A DNA stretch of 64,000 nucleotides from Phymatolithon calcareum (Eukaryota > Rhodophyta > Florideophyceae > Hapalidiales). The notes beneath the pieces were generated by a model. That model worked only from the letters and a program-made list of their open reading frames with translations, was not told the origin of the DNA and did no database searches. Numbering within the stretch: position 1 is the stretch's first letter; every line of letters begins with the position of its first letter. The translations under genes were made by a program, and so were the position numbers. The stretch covers positions 1,550,001 through 1,614,000 of the forward strand of contig OZ345364.1 in assembly GCA_977006965.1 (NCBI GenBank), read 5' to 3'. Of the stretch, positions 22,030 to 31,559 are shown in pieces.

Positions 22030-22960
22030 TTGATTCCTACTCTTTTACATTGCTCTCAGTCCTACGCCTTATTATTGGATGGGGATATGTTACTCGTCCT
22101 CTCGACTTCTCTTTATTATTCGCTCGTCGATATTGTCTTGAGCAGCACTTGTTTCATCGTTGACGTACACCATTTTCCCAGTCGGCCAAGCTCGCCTTCT
22201 AGAAGTGACGGATTCCGCGGAACTCTTCCCATACATCGTTGCGCAAATAGATTGCTACGAGAGCTTCGATTCAGGTTAAATCCCAGTGGGTCTTTGTTGT
22301 CGCCGAGGCGTGGAATCTCCTTGAATATCTTTCTCCGGCTTTTCACATTCTTCCCGGAGTGCTTCTTGGACAGTGTTGCTGCAATCTTCTGATTCTTCTG
22401 CCATTCCTTCATCATTTGCAGCTCGCTCTCAACTTCTGCGCCTTTGTAAAGTCCCTTCACAATCTCTAGTCTTCGTCGAAGATTGAATGCGATCCGACAG
22501 CTTCTGAATCCCCAGGGTTCAATCTGGCAAAGAAGGCTTAATCGTCCCGTGCACCTTCACGCCCATTTCCCAGATAGCGTGCAAATCTGTTGACTCATAA
22601 AAATTGTAGCTTGAGTTCTGATTCTCATTGAGTCCAGAGTGATGCGAATTCAGTATTCCCATAACGGCCTTATGAAAGCTCGGAATATTTCTAAGGTTCT
22701 TTGTGTATCGAAGCCTCTGAACATTCCTCGTCCCTTGATCATCTTCAGTCTTCAGACCTGCATGGCAAGCCTCGACCCTAGATGGACGGGATTTAAAAAA
22801 AAACCGGAGGCCATCGACGTCACCTTCACGTGCCTCTATGCACTGTCGAACATGGCGAAAACAAGGCGGTCTCATTCGGGGATCCTTGAGGACCTAGACA
22901 AGGGAAAATCAGCAAGGTACAAACCGACCCTGGAGCAAAACAAAGAGTAGCCGGAGTTTT
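22030..22960 (-). pseudogene. LINE family E, region after the RT core, frameshifted
   Basis: On the minus strand a frame with several stops reads RLKMIKGRGMFRGFDTQRTL then EIFRAFIRPLWEY. This is the typical LINE segment after the RT core (fingers such as IFRAFIRPLWEYGI). It is followed in shifted frames by CQIEPWGFRSCRIAFNLRRR and a long basic part, KNQKIAATLSKKHSGKNVKS. The last segment (22116-22460) is open for 114 codons. It differs in sequence from families A-D, so it is a further lineage. Nonsense codons and at least one frame change make it inactive. Confidence 0.55.
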
Positions 22961-23338
22961 CCGCATACGCAGCAACCACTGCCGTAGTATTGAGCCCGAG
23001 TGCCCATGCGCTCATCGAAGTTCGAGCGATACAGAAAGCAGCGATTTCACGGAACAGGGCGCTGCCCAAATTCTAGAAACAATGCTCATCTGCACGATGC
23101 AAGAATATGTTAGTCTAGTTGTCAATGAGAAAATACCTAGGGTGGATCGTTCATCCGCATGGCCACCGGAACAAGAGGACTGACCAATTACACCTTTAGG
23201 AGCTGTAGCATATACTGGAAGTAAAAAGTACAGTTTTCCTCCACTGCAAGGAGTACAGTCATACAACAGCTCATGTCGAAGACAGCTGACGGTTTTCACC
23301 TCCGTTTAGAATTTCAATTTTTTCTGTGAATCCTCGTC

Positions 23339-25127
23339 TCGAATTTTTATCTTTTTTTTTTTTTTTTTTTTTTATTGCAATTTTTTTTAAAGCCCCGCAG
23401 TCATACGAATATACGGGCAGGGCTTCCTCAGGTGCTGCCCTCGCTAGGGCGGCTCTACTCTTATGTCTGCCATTCTATCTGGGACCCTAGCATGTGTTCG
23501 GTTGTTTTGATTGCTCTTCGTAACAGTTTCGCGGCGCCGCTTCTTCTTTCAGTACAGGTCTTCTTCATGCTGCATACTCTCGATGATGCTTTTGCTGAAG
23601 AGCAAAAGGTCATCTAATGCCTTCTCAGTTGCCGCTCTGTCGTCTTCCTTGAGTTCATAGACCGACAAGTTGCGATCCAGGGTCTCCATGTGCTGTCTGA
23701 CTTTGTTTCCGAATCTATCTGCCATCAGTGTGGTAGACACTTGGGGAAATCTTCCAAAGGCGTACTGAACCGCCAGTTGCCTGTGTTTCAGTTGTGGAAA
23801 TTTGAGTATTGCGGGGAGTTCTCTTGTCTTGTCGTACGGAATTTTCCTCTTTCTTTTCGACTCCAGGCTCTCTCCTTCCTTTTTCAGGAATGCTGATCGG
23901 AGTTCTTCTGCAGATTGGTTCTCTATTATGTGCTTCATCGCTTCATCAAACGGTTCTCTGGTTTCCATCGATGTGATGTCGTTACTTGTGGCTTGAAGCT
24001 CTTCTGAATTCCTTCTCTCTGGTGGTTGCATCAGAAACTTTTCTTTCTTCGCTATGGTCCTTCTCAGCATCTTGAAAGCTAGTATTTCCCGTCGATGGGA
24101 AGCAGCTTGGATTCGAGATATTAGGCGAAGTCTATCCGTCTTTCCTCGTGCCAGTGGCCCGAAGACTTGTCTGAAAAACGTTTGTTCCACTTCCTTGACC
24201 GCGCTCTGGACATTTTCTGTCCACGGTGTTAAGTGCATAGCGTACTCCCAGCGTGGCTGGATTAATGCCTTGTATACTTGGATGCATTTACGTATGCCAA
24301 TTCCCTTCTTGAATACCCCTAGTGCACGGACCTCGTACAGAGCGATCCTAGCCTTCTTGAGGCGTTGCAACATCAGTGTATCTGTGACCCCCTCTGGTCC
24401 TAGGGATACTCCGAGGTAGGTGACTTCCGCGACATGTGCGAGGGCCTTATTAGCCAGCTGGAATGTCACGCCCGCTGTCTCATCCGATTCAAGTATCTCG
24501 CTTTTTCCTTGTTTCGTGTTCCATGTCATCCCTCGTTCTTGGGCCCATTGAGTGGCTTTGTCTAGCAATCCCTGCAGAGCGGAAGGTGATTTCGCTAGAA
24601 GAATTACGTCGTCTGCGAAGAGTATTGAAGGAACGTCGGCCCATTCTCTGGGCACTTCTCCCATGCGTTCCGCAAACTCGTCCATGAAGATGTTGTAAAG
24701 ACTTGGACTGAGTGGGGACCCCTGTGGTACTCCTCTGTCCACTGGAAACCAGTTCTTATCAGTATCTCCGATGGTTGACACCCAGGACGGTGTCAAGAAT
24801 GCTTCCGTCATAGCGCATAGCTTTGGTGGCAGTACCTGTCTCATTCTGGCCACCAGATGTTTTCTTGGGACAGTGTCGTATGCTGCCTTGAGGTCCAGTA
24901 CTGCTACGCACCTTTGTTGGCCTTTCAATAGTTCCGTGGCTCTTAGGATTGCGAGTTCTGTACTTTTCCCTTTTTGGAACCCGAGTTGGAACCAGTGGTT
25001 GGAGTAAAACCCGCGAAGCATACTATCTATTGCCGTTTCAATAACTTTCCTTGCATGACTGAGCAGGGATATTGGGCGATAATTTTCAGGTTCGTGGTGT
25101 GGTCCCTTCTTTCGAATTTTTATCTCT
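23339..25127 (-). mobile_element. LINE family B, recent 5'-truncated insertion, 14-bp duplication
   Basis: The insert 23353-25113 has a poly(A) tail (22 T at 23352-23373 on the plus strand). Perfect TCGAATTTTTATCT duplications flank it (23339-23352 and 25114-25127). It is truncated at its 5' end exactly where the protein reads KKGPHHEPENYRPISLL, so the N-terminal part of the element is absent. The long tail, perfect duplication and undamaged RT frame indicate a young insertion. The 3' untranslated part carries GGCTTCCTCAGG and the terminal block shared with family A. Confidence 0.93.
23549..25021 (-). CDS. LINE reverse transcriptase (family B), 490 aa, 5'-truncated
   Basis: This enzyme copies the element RNA into DNA at a nicked target. 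All core RT blocks are present: NYRPISLL just upstream of the first ATG, LGFQKGKSTELAILRATELL, motif A VAVLDLKAAYDTVPR, motif B RGVPQGSPLSPSLYN, motif C ILFADDVILLA with the catalytic Asp pair, KSEIL, and YLGVSL. The C-terminal part holds PRWEYAMHLTPWTENVQ, a long charged region and an acidic end (MQHEEDLY). The frame has no stop from 25113 to 23549. The ATG at 25021 is internal to the original protein, so the true start and any endonuclease domain were lost on insertion. RNase H is absent. Confidence 0.9.
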   Translation of the reverse strand: MLRGFYSNHWFQLGFQKGKSTELAILRATELLKGQQRCVAVLDLKAAYDTVPRKHLVARMRQVLPPKLCAMTEAFLTPSWVSTIGDTDKNWFPVDRGVPQGSPLSPSLYNIFMDEFAERMGEVPREWADVPSILFADDVILLAKSPSALQGLLDKATQWAQERGMTWNTKQGKSEILESDETAGVTFQLANKALAHVAEVTYLGVSLGPEGVTDTLMLQRLKKARIALYEVRALGVFKKGIGIRKCIQVYKALIQPRWEYAMHLTPWTENVQSAVKEVEQTFFRQVFGPLARGKTDRLRLISRIQAASHRREILAFKMLRRTIAKKEKFLMQPPERRNSEELQATSNDITSMETREPFDEAMKHIIENQSAEELRSAFLKKEGESLESKRKRKIPYDKTRELPAILKFPQLKHRQLAVQYAFGRFPQVSTTLMADRFGNKVRQHMETLDRNLSVYELKEDDRAATEKALDDLLLFSKSIIESMQHEEDLY

Positions 25128-25579
25128 TCGGCAGAAGTGTTGCCTCAGTGCTCGTCCTGTGCAATATAATGCACCCGGAGGGGCCTCTGATGGCCTCGTG
25201 AGTTCTTCAGAACTATGTGCGTTGGCCTGAATGATATTCGGTAATACATGCGTTACTGGATGGCAACTTTCTCCAAACGTTTTTTATAATTCAAGTTTAT
25301 TTTTAAAAACGCCCCACAGACCACTTTCTCCATACTGCAGTGTTCGACTGGATTGCTTCCGAGTGCTGTTTGACAATCGAAACAAATTTGCAAAATACTT
25401 CCTAAATTTGTTGAAGAATAAAGGAAATTCGCTGGAACCATGATGGCAGAAGGAATACACTTGATTTGCACACCGTGTTGCACATGTCCGTTTGTCCCAG
25501 CTCACACTCCTCTGTCCGTGTTGCCGGATATAGTAGCTCGAGTTGGATCTATTGCCAGTTTTGGAAGTGTTGCTATTAT
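25128..25579. other. no recognisable gene
   Basis: This is target sequence of the family B insertion. Minus-strand frames at 25253-25505 overlap in two phases and have no motif. Confidence 0.5.
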
Positions 25580-26215
25580 AGTGCTGGGGATATATGATGT
25601 TTGATTTTAAGAGCTCCCAACACTTCTATTTGAGTAACAGGACTGCTTATCACTCTTCCGCGTCGGTTACACTCTATTCTGCTAAAATCGTGACGGCCAG
25701 AGTCAGTCTTTTGCATTCATATTCAGTCTCTTGGTCCATTTCCGAGGATCGCAGTGCTCGCGGGAGCGCTACGAGCTCAATCAAAGCACAAGCTCCAAAG
25801 TATGTCGCCAAGACATATTTTCTCCAAAACGGGGCTCTATTGAAAATCCCTCTTAGGCACCTCAGACTCGTCTTTCTTTCTCTTATATGTAGCACTCCAG
25901 GTAGATTGCCCGGCTTGTCGATTGGGATTTTCATTATCCGCCCTTCTTCTTCCTCCTTCCAGCCTTTAGCGTTTTACTCTAGTCGGCGCTACTTCGAAAC
26001 CTTTCTGTCTTCTGCTTGTTTTGAAGCTCCTTTAAGGTCCTCATCTTCTCTGAGATATCCGATATCCTTTGATACGTCTGCCAAATCGTCCTCTCTTCCT
26101 CCATATTCTTCTGCCTCTTCCAGGGGTTTTACTAGGCTTAAAGCGAACCTTTCAGCCTGCGGCTACAGTGCTGCACAACTGCTAGAAAGAACGCTGCAAA
26201 CGAAATTCATTAGGA
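25580..26215 (-). pseudogene. LINE family C, C-terminal fragment
   Basis: The minus-strand frame 25674-25934 reads MKIPIDKPGNLPGVLHIRER, then LRCLRGIFNRAPFWRKYVLA and SSEMDQETEYECKRL. This is clearly the C-terminal part of family C (58560-58800). Upstream to 26210 the match continues in broken frames, and the tail GGGAGCTCTTAAAATCAAA lies at 25595-25615. The long plus-strand open frame over the same bases is the antisense shadow of this conserved sequence. No RT core is present. Confidence 0.7.
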
Positions 26216-27443
26216 GCATGAAAATTTCAGTTCGGCTTTTCGTTGCTCACAATGAGCTCACAGGGAAGATCCGGACGTCTGTGTGTGACTACGTGGAAGG
26301 GCAAAGCAGATAAGAAGTATTTCAACGTACAGAAGCTCAGGGTGATGTTTCTTACTAACATTACTAACCTTGATGTTTGCCATAACGACGTACTGTCTCC
26401 AACGTGCAACGGTCCCCCATCGGGTCCCGACTTCGTGTAAAAACCCCTCTGGTTTCGGAAATGAACATATTGCCTTGCTGGACCATTAGTCCAGATGATA
26501 CAGGGCGGTTGAGCGCGACCCCACACGTCATTCTTGCTGCGCAATAGAGTGCCGTCCTCCTACGCGAATAACGGGGCCTTTTCGACATCGCGTCGTTCTG
26601 CGCACTGTAGAAACAGACAAAACAACGCGCTATGTTCGTACTTGCAGGAACGGGGAGCGTATATTTCAGACCAGTACGGCATATGATGCGTCTCCCGGGA
26701 CATTTTCAAGTCATGTTCTCATGGAAATCTTGTAAACCATTCCTGTGGAACGACAGCACTTCCCTCGTCAAAGATTTCTCGAAGAAAAGACATGCCACAC
26801 ACTTTGTCGTACTGTATGTCCATGTTTGGAAAACATTGCGTGCGTCGACGTGATTCGAGGAACGACACAGAGAGCGGGGACGGAACGAGTCAGGAAACTA
26901 CCGACTCATCATATCCCACCAATTTGTAACGGCACTGGTGCTTTAGAATACAGTAACACTGTGCATTTACGAGCACTGTACAATATGCCGTGATTCTGCT
27001 AGAATCTCCATTGCCTCACAATTTGATTTTTGCCTTTGTTTAACATAGAGTTTATGCGGAAAGGCGGTCAGAACTACTTAAAATTTTGGGGAAAACTGGC
27101 TTCTTTTTAATTTATTGACGAGCAGCAGCAATTCTGGTATACATCGAAAGGTCTCATTGCCTTCCCGTCACCAATGCACTCGCTCGACCCGTTCGAACCC
27201 GCGAGCGGTCACGGAAGTGGAGGGTTGGTGTGATTCGATAGTGACTGAAAAACATGAGAAAACAGAAAGCGATCGGTCCGTGTATGTTTCTGCCCAATGG
27301 TAGTTCTTGATTTCTTGGCATTCTACGTTGTTGTGGCCTGTATGTAATTACATGCACTTCAGGGCACAGGCTAGCCTGAGGCGTTCTACTCCCCTTCAAA
27401 TTGTAAAAGCAGTTTGGCAAGGAGTCTTTTTTGCATTTTCACC
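26216..27443. other. no recognisable gene
   Basis: Frames up to about 100 codons exist on both strands (26227-26544 minus, 26632-26853 plus). None carries a motif I know, and they conflict with one another. Confidence 0.45.
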
Positions 27444-27485
27444 AGAATAACAAAATATGATGCATGCATTATATTTTGTTATTCT
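27444..27485. repeat. perfect 15-bp hairpin
   Basis: AGAATAACAAAATAT (27444-27458) faces its exact inverse (27471-27485) across a 12-base loop that itself contains ATGCAT. It could be a very small foldback element or the end of an unrecognised transposon. Confidence 0.8.
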
Positions 27486-27801
27486 TGTACTTTGCTCGTA
27501 ATCGCGGTACGAAATTGATGCACAAGGGCTCTTCCGGAATCCATCCAGTCTCGGTGTCGAGCTCATTTACTTAATGAAGTCCGCAGACCCCCATTTAAGT
27601 GCCAGACATCAGATCGGTATAAAATTCGAGAAAATACCGCGAGAGGGTCAAAAAGTGATCCGTGGCATAGTCCCTAATTCTTTCTTCCTTTCCTGCCAAA
27701 TGCTGTATAAAAAACAAACTCCGATCGGCTTCAAGCCCAGAATGTCCTCATGAGCAGGTGTCATTGTAACGCTAATATTGTATTGGATAAAAGTAATTAT
27801 T

Positions 27802-27909
27802 GCTTTGATGACAGTCGGTTTGAAGAAGGATTAGTTTAAACTAATCCCTTGGTTAAGTTGTATATATACAACTTAACCAACCCTTCTTCAAACCGACCAT
27901 CATTAAAGC
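27802..27909. repeat. nested T-shaped palindrome
   Basis: An outer stem pairs GTCGGTTTGAAGAAGG (27814-27829) with its exact inverse (27882-27897), and bulged extensions continue it outward (GATG/CATC, GCTTT/AAAGC). Inside lie two separate perfect palindromes: ATTAGTTTAAACTAAT (27830-27845) and a 32-bp one at 27849-27880, which is bounded by CCC on both sides. Folded, the strand forms a stem with two side arms. No gene is linked to it. Confidence 0.85.
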
Positions 27910-28159
27910 GCGTTTTCGTCTGAACTGCGTTTCTTGGTCCATTATGCTCTAATACGTGTAGAGGGGATCATAACCGAATGCAATCATGCTGAGAGTGCAG
28001 GTCCAACTGATCTGCAATACCGTCCTTCACGCCACCACACACCAGAGCTTAATAGGAGAGTTCTGGACAAACGGTAGATAATCTGCGTTAGGATATGCTC
28101 GGTTTAAGGCACCGATGTAGAAGTGCATGCTTGAGTGCTTGCTCTGCACCCAGGAGTAC

Positions 28160-28250
28160 GGCCAACAGGTCAAGTGGTAAAACTGACGCGGGGGATGCTC
28201 GTCATTGATGTGGCACAGCGATGGGCTTGGGTTCAAATCTTAGGTATGTC
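28160..28250 (+). promoter_or_regulatory. Pol III-type internal promoter, tRNA-like or SINE
   Basis: AGGTCAAGTGG (28167-28177) fits the A box and GGTTCAAATCT (28230-28240) fits the B box, 63 bases apart start to start. That spacing suits a tRNA-derived SINE or a tRNA with extra sequence. Flanks do not pair into a clean acceptor stem and the T-stem is imperfect, so it is not called a functional tRNA. Confidence 0.35.
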
Positions 28251-28489
28251 TGTTATGGTGCAGAGCCCGACGCAGTTTCTAGCTGGCATGTGATGGGTAG
28301 AGGGAACGCGGAGCGAGTGTTCAATAGCTGCCAATTTAATCCAAAAGTCCGGTACTGGGCACTATAATAAAATCTTCAAATTAGTCTATCATGGAAAGCA
28401 GGTCATGACGTACGACAACGAGTACACAATTACCTTCTCGTGGTGCGTCTAACCCTTCCAGGGAAGACTTCAATGTATCATCTCTTTTA

Positions 28490-29615
28490 TCACACCATCA
28501 TCTCCTCTCTCATCTCAATTTCTAGCATCATTAATTTGTCCATCGCTTGTTTCACTGCCTCTTCTGCTCTGACATCCATCTGTGGTTGCATTAGGTTGAG
28601 TTGAAGGGTTTCCAGCAGCATCGTTGCTAGTTCGTCATAGTTGTCGACATACGCCGAGGGGTTTCGCGGGGGAAGCGGCCGAAAAACCATTTGACTGCCC
28701 AAGTCTGTGCTTTCTCGACTTGATTTGGATTACGGGGTTTTGGTTCTCGTTCATATCCACAGCGATTTTTCGTTTTTTCACCTTCTCCGTCGCTCTCCCT
28801 GTCCGGTAGATTCGCAGTTTCACATCCTTGTGGGTGACCTTTCCGTCCACGACACTCTTCGCTGGGACGTTCAACAGTTTGTGCACTTTGAGGTATCGGA
28901 TATCCCTCTGTGTCTGTACCAAGTCCTCATCCTTGCCCTCGTAGTTCTTGCTTTCGTCCACGTTCCGTTTTGCGTGCTGGAGTCGCAGCGAAAAGTGCTC
29001 TCCTAATTTCTTGCGTCTCGGCTCTTGTGTTTTTTTTGCAACTGTTTAGTTGTTTATTTGAAAGCCCTCATTAGCACTCCTAAGACTGTACAGGAGCAGC
29101 TTTTCATAACTTGTTCATTCTAGTATATCGCCTGGTCCTCGTCGTTCTCCATATTGTCAATAATGGTGACACTGTAGAGTAATATGGAGTCTAATGCCTT
29201 TTCCGTTCTTAACATTTCTCCGGAGTCCAGTTAATACTTTGTTAGGTTCATGCGTATCGTCTCCAGGTGGCGCTCTGCTGCCGTTTCTAATATATTCGAT
29301 ATTAGCGTCGTGCTCACCCAGCTTTGGTGGTGTGCTTGTTCACAGCGTTCGCATTCGATAATTATTCCACTTAGCAAAGTAGCCAAATATAAGGGAGTAG
29401 AACAGTCTTTCTACCTGGTCCACATGCGCTTGAATTGACTTCGTCCACGGCATTAGGTGCACTGCGTATTCCCATCGACTTTGGAGCAAGGCCTTAAAGA
29501 TGGATATGCATTTTGTTGTCGTCAGTCCTTTAGCTGTAGCGCCAATATCCCTGAGGGCACGGAGTATACCTTTCGCTTTGGAGAGGCGTTTCAGAGTAGC
29601 GTGGTCGGTTACGCC
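28490..29615 (-). pseudogene. LINE family A C-terminal half, interrupted
   Basis: Minus-strand frames read, in order, KGILRALRDIGATAKGLTT, SRWEYAVHLMPWTKSIQAH, VDQVERLFYSLIFGYFAKW and, after the inserted LINE tail, NYEGKDEDLVQTQRDIRYL and LLETLQLNLMQPQMDVRAEE to a stop near 28490. The order matches the intact 206-codon frame at 9352-9972. A frameshift near 28700 joins QSNGF to the MVFRPLPPRNPSAY frame. It is inactive. Confidence 0.75.
29021..29329 (-). mobile_element. LINE family B tail nested in family A
   Basis: The insert at about 29030-29320 starts with 8 T (29030-29037). On the minus strand it encodes VSTTLISNILETAAERHLET in one frame and TEKALDSILLYSVTIIDN ending DEDQAIY plus stop in another, the C-terminus of the family B protein. 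It matches 5624-5838. The flanks GCTCTTGTG and GCTTTGGTG (29021-29029 and 29321-29329) are an imperfect 9-bp duplication. It is 5'-truncated to about 290 bp. Confidence 0.75.
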
Positions 29616-30416
29616 CAAAGCAATGGAAAAAATAATTGCTATTGTAATTATTTAAATTATTGTTCCAATAATTTATTCCTGAGTCGCGATTATTTGTTGT
29701 ATTTATTGAGATCGTCGTGGTTGCGACAATTATTGTATTTATTTGGAACCATTATTCACTAGATTTTGGCCCAAATAAACCAAATAATTTTCGGGCCAAA
29801 ATGCGCAAAACTCCGCAACTTTACGCACTTATGTGCCCACCGGAGCAATGGGTCACTCCTGAAAACGATAAATTGCAGAGACGCGAAACAGTACGCAAAT
29901 TGTGCAAATGTATTCCGCTGTCACGCGCACGCCAAATTGTGGAGCCCTGAAAACATTGTCGCATTATTTGTCAGACAATTCCGTTACGGAACCAAAATAT
30001 TAATTGATTTGATGTCCTATTTTGGGTGCTTATAGTGCCCAAAGCATCCGACATGGGCCCTCACTTTGGTGCTGAAGAGTACAAGTATTGCATTACACCG
30101 CTGGAGACCGAGGGGTTTTGGAGCAGTATAATACTCCAAAGGGTAATCAGGCGGGCTGTAAAGTACTCCATTAAACTATTTAAACGTTCACTCGAAAGGA
30201 GAGGGGAAAGTGAAGAAATTATAGGTAGATCCATAGATTCGTTGCACGGAGAAGGCTTTATGGTGCTAGACGAAATAAGTACTATGTCATTGTAATGAAT
30301 ACACGAAGATGTCTCTTCTCGAGTGTTCTTTCGTCAGTTCGGCTTTCGCCTTTACTCATGGCGTTGAAAAGCAGAGCTGTCTATCTCCATCTGGTCCTCA
30401 AACAAGTTAGGTAAGA

Positions 30417-30977
30417 ATGGGATTGGTTATCCGTCTATTATGCATTCTGCTGCATAAACGGCATCTGCAGCGAAGGATCGCAAATGGACCCATGCGGTAC
30501 CGAATGTCCCTGCACGCCCGCCGGCTCCGTGACCGAAGAATCTCCCGAAGAGCTCTGCAGCATCCCCATATGTCTGCTTTTCGCACGCTTTTCGGATCGG
30601 GTTGCGAGCGCTCGTTAATCACCTTAACAGGTGTTAACCATGTTACGTTTCGATACATACTTGTAAGGTATGTCACTCTGTACAACAAGTACTCACCCTA
30701 TTCAACTGATGGGGCTATTCGACGTCTGGACGCAGAACCGCATGGTTGCGGGAGGCCGCGCTCAATGAGCGCAGAAATATGTTTGGGCTTGGTGTTGACA
30801 TGGGGGAGGACACGCGGATCTGAGATGGTCCTCTGCTTGCTCTTCGGAATAACGGCATCAATGTGCGTTTCTGAAGCTCGTCAAGATCCAGGTAGAATAT
30901 TATTACGTACTTGCATAGCATGGACGAGGATCTACTCTTCTAAGCTGCAGCGCATCTTTCTGATCACCCATGGATGA
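30417..30977 (+). pseudogene. PIF/Harbinger-like DDE transposase fragment
   Basis: A 186-codon frame reads RTLFGSGCERSLITLTGVNH, VTFRYILVRYVTLYNKYSPY, then GRPRSMSAEICLGLVLTWGR and TRGSEMVLCLLFGITAS. This is the N-terminal half of DDE transposases of the PIF/Harbinger type, in which a helix-turn-helix-like part precedes the catalytic Asp residues. After GITAS the homology slips out of frame, so a frameshift and truncation removed the catalytic half. It lies inside the 5.3-kb hAT and is probably a separate insertion, although I could not fix its ends. Confidence 0.55.
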
Positions 30978-31190
30978 AGTGCATGAGGCAGATCACTGCA
31001 CTACTCCGACTGAGAGAAACGCGCCGTAGCGAAAATGATAGAAATGTGTCGTAGAACACATTTGGTTCACAGAGGGAAGCTCTATGACCAAATGTCGCGC
31101 GATTTGCACATTTTGCGTGTCACAAATCGAGGACACGAGACAAATGCACCGTAGCGTGACGACGCATTTTGTGCAATTTATCATTTCCAG

Positions 31191-31550
31191 GAGCGACCCA
31201 ATGTGACACGATGTTCATCGACAGCGCAAATGCTCAAGCGCTACATGGCTATCAAAGAGTTTTCACCCCAGCTGAATATTGACGAGGTCGATTCGTTACG
31301 CACACTCCAAAACCGAAAAGTGGAGTCGTTATGCGGGGAGTTCACTTCATTCGACACAATTACCAAGGCTCTCCAAATGATGACGTATCGATGGCGGACG
31401 CTCGGGTATTTTTCGATACGGTGTATTGGTCATTTGCGCCTTTGGAGGTGGAAAGGCGTGAGAATGATGAGAAGGGTGAAGAGAGAAGAAAGATGAATGA
31501 GGATGTGAAATCTCTTGGCTTCTCTAGTCAGGAGCCGACGTTTACTTGGC
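31191..31550 (+). pseudogene. hAT transposase, middle part
   Basis: Overlapping plus-strand frames read RPNVTRCSSTAQMLKRYMAI, LCGEFTSFDTITKALQ and, after a one-base slip, DDVSMADARVFFDTV. These resemble the hAT segment VTRW-S-S-ML-RY...F-VTK-LQ...AR-FD that lies between the catalytic DDE residues and the C-terminal dimerisation part. The TRW Trp is Cys here. An AG at 31189-31190 could be a splice acceptor. The dimerisation part lies 2.8 kb downstream at 34328-34771, with foreign sequence between. Confidence 0.5.
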
Positions 31551-31559
31551 TTAAGTAGA

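Noticed and set aside
23549-25113. Bacterial group II intron or retron reverse transcriptase
   Set aside because: The poly(A) tail, target-site duplication and LINE-type motifs (KKG...NYRPISLL, WEYAMHL) show a eukaryotic non-LTR element.
25594-26313. 239-codon plus-strand gene
   Set aside because: It is the antisense of the family C LINE C-terminus, whose minus-strand residues match 58.6-58.8 kb.
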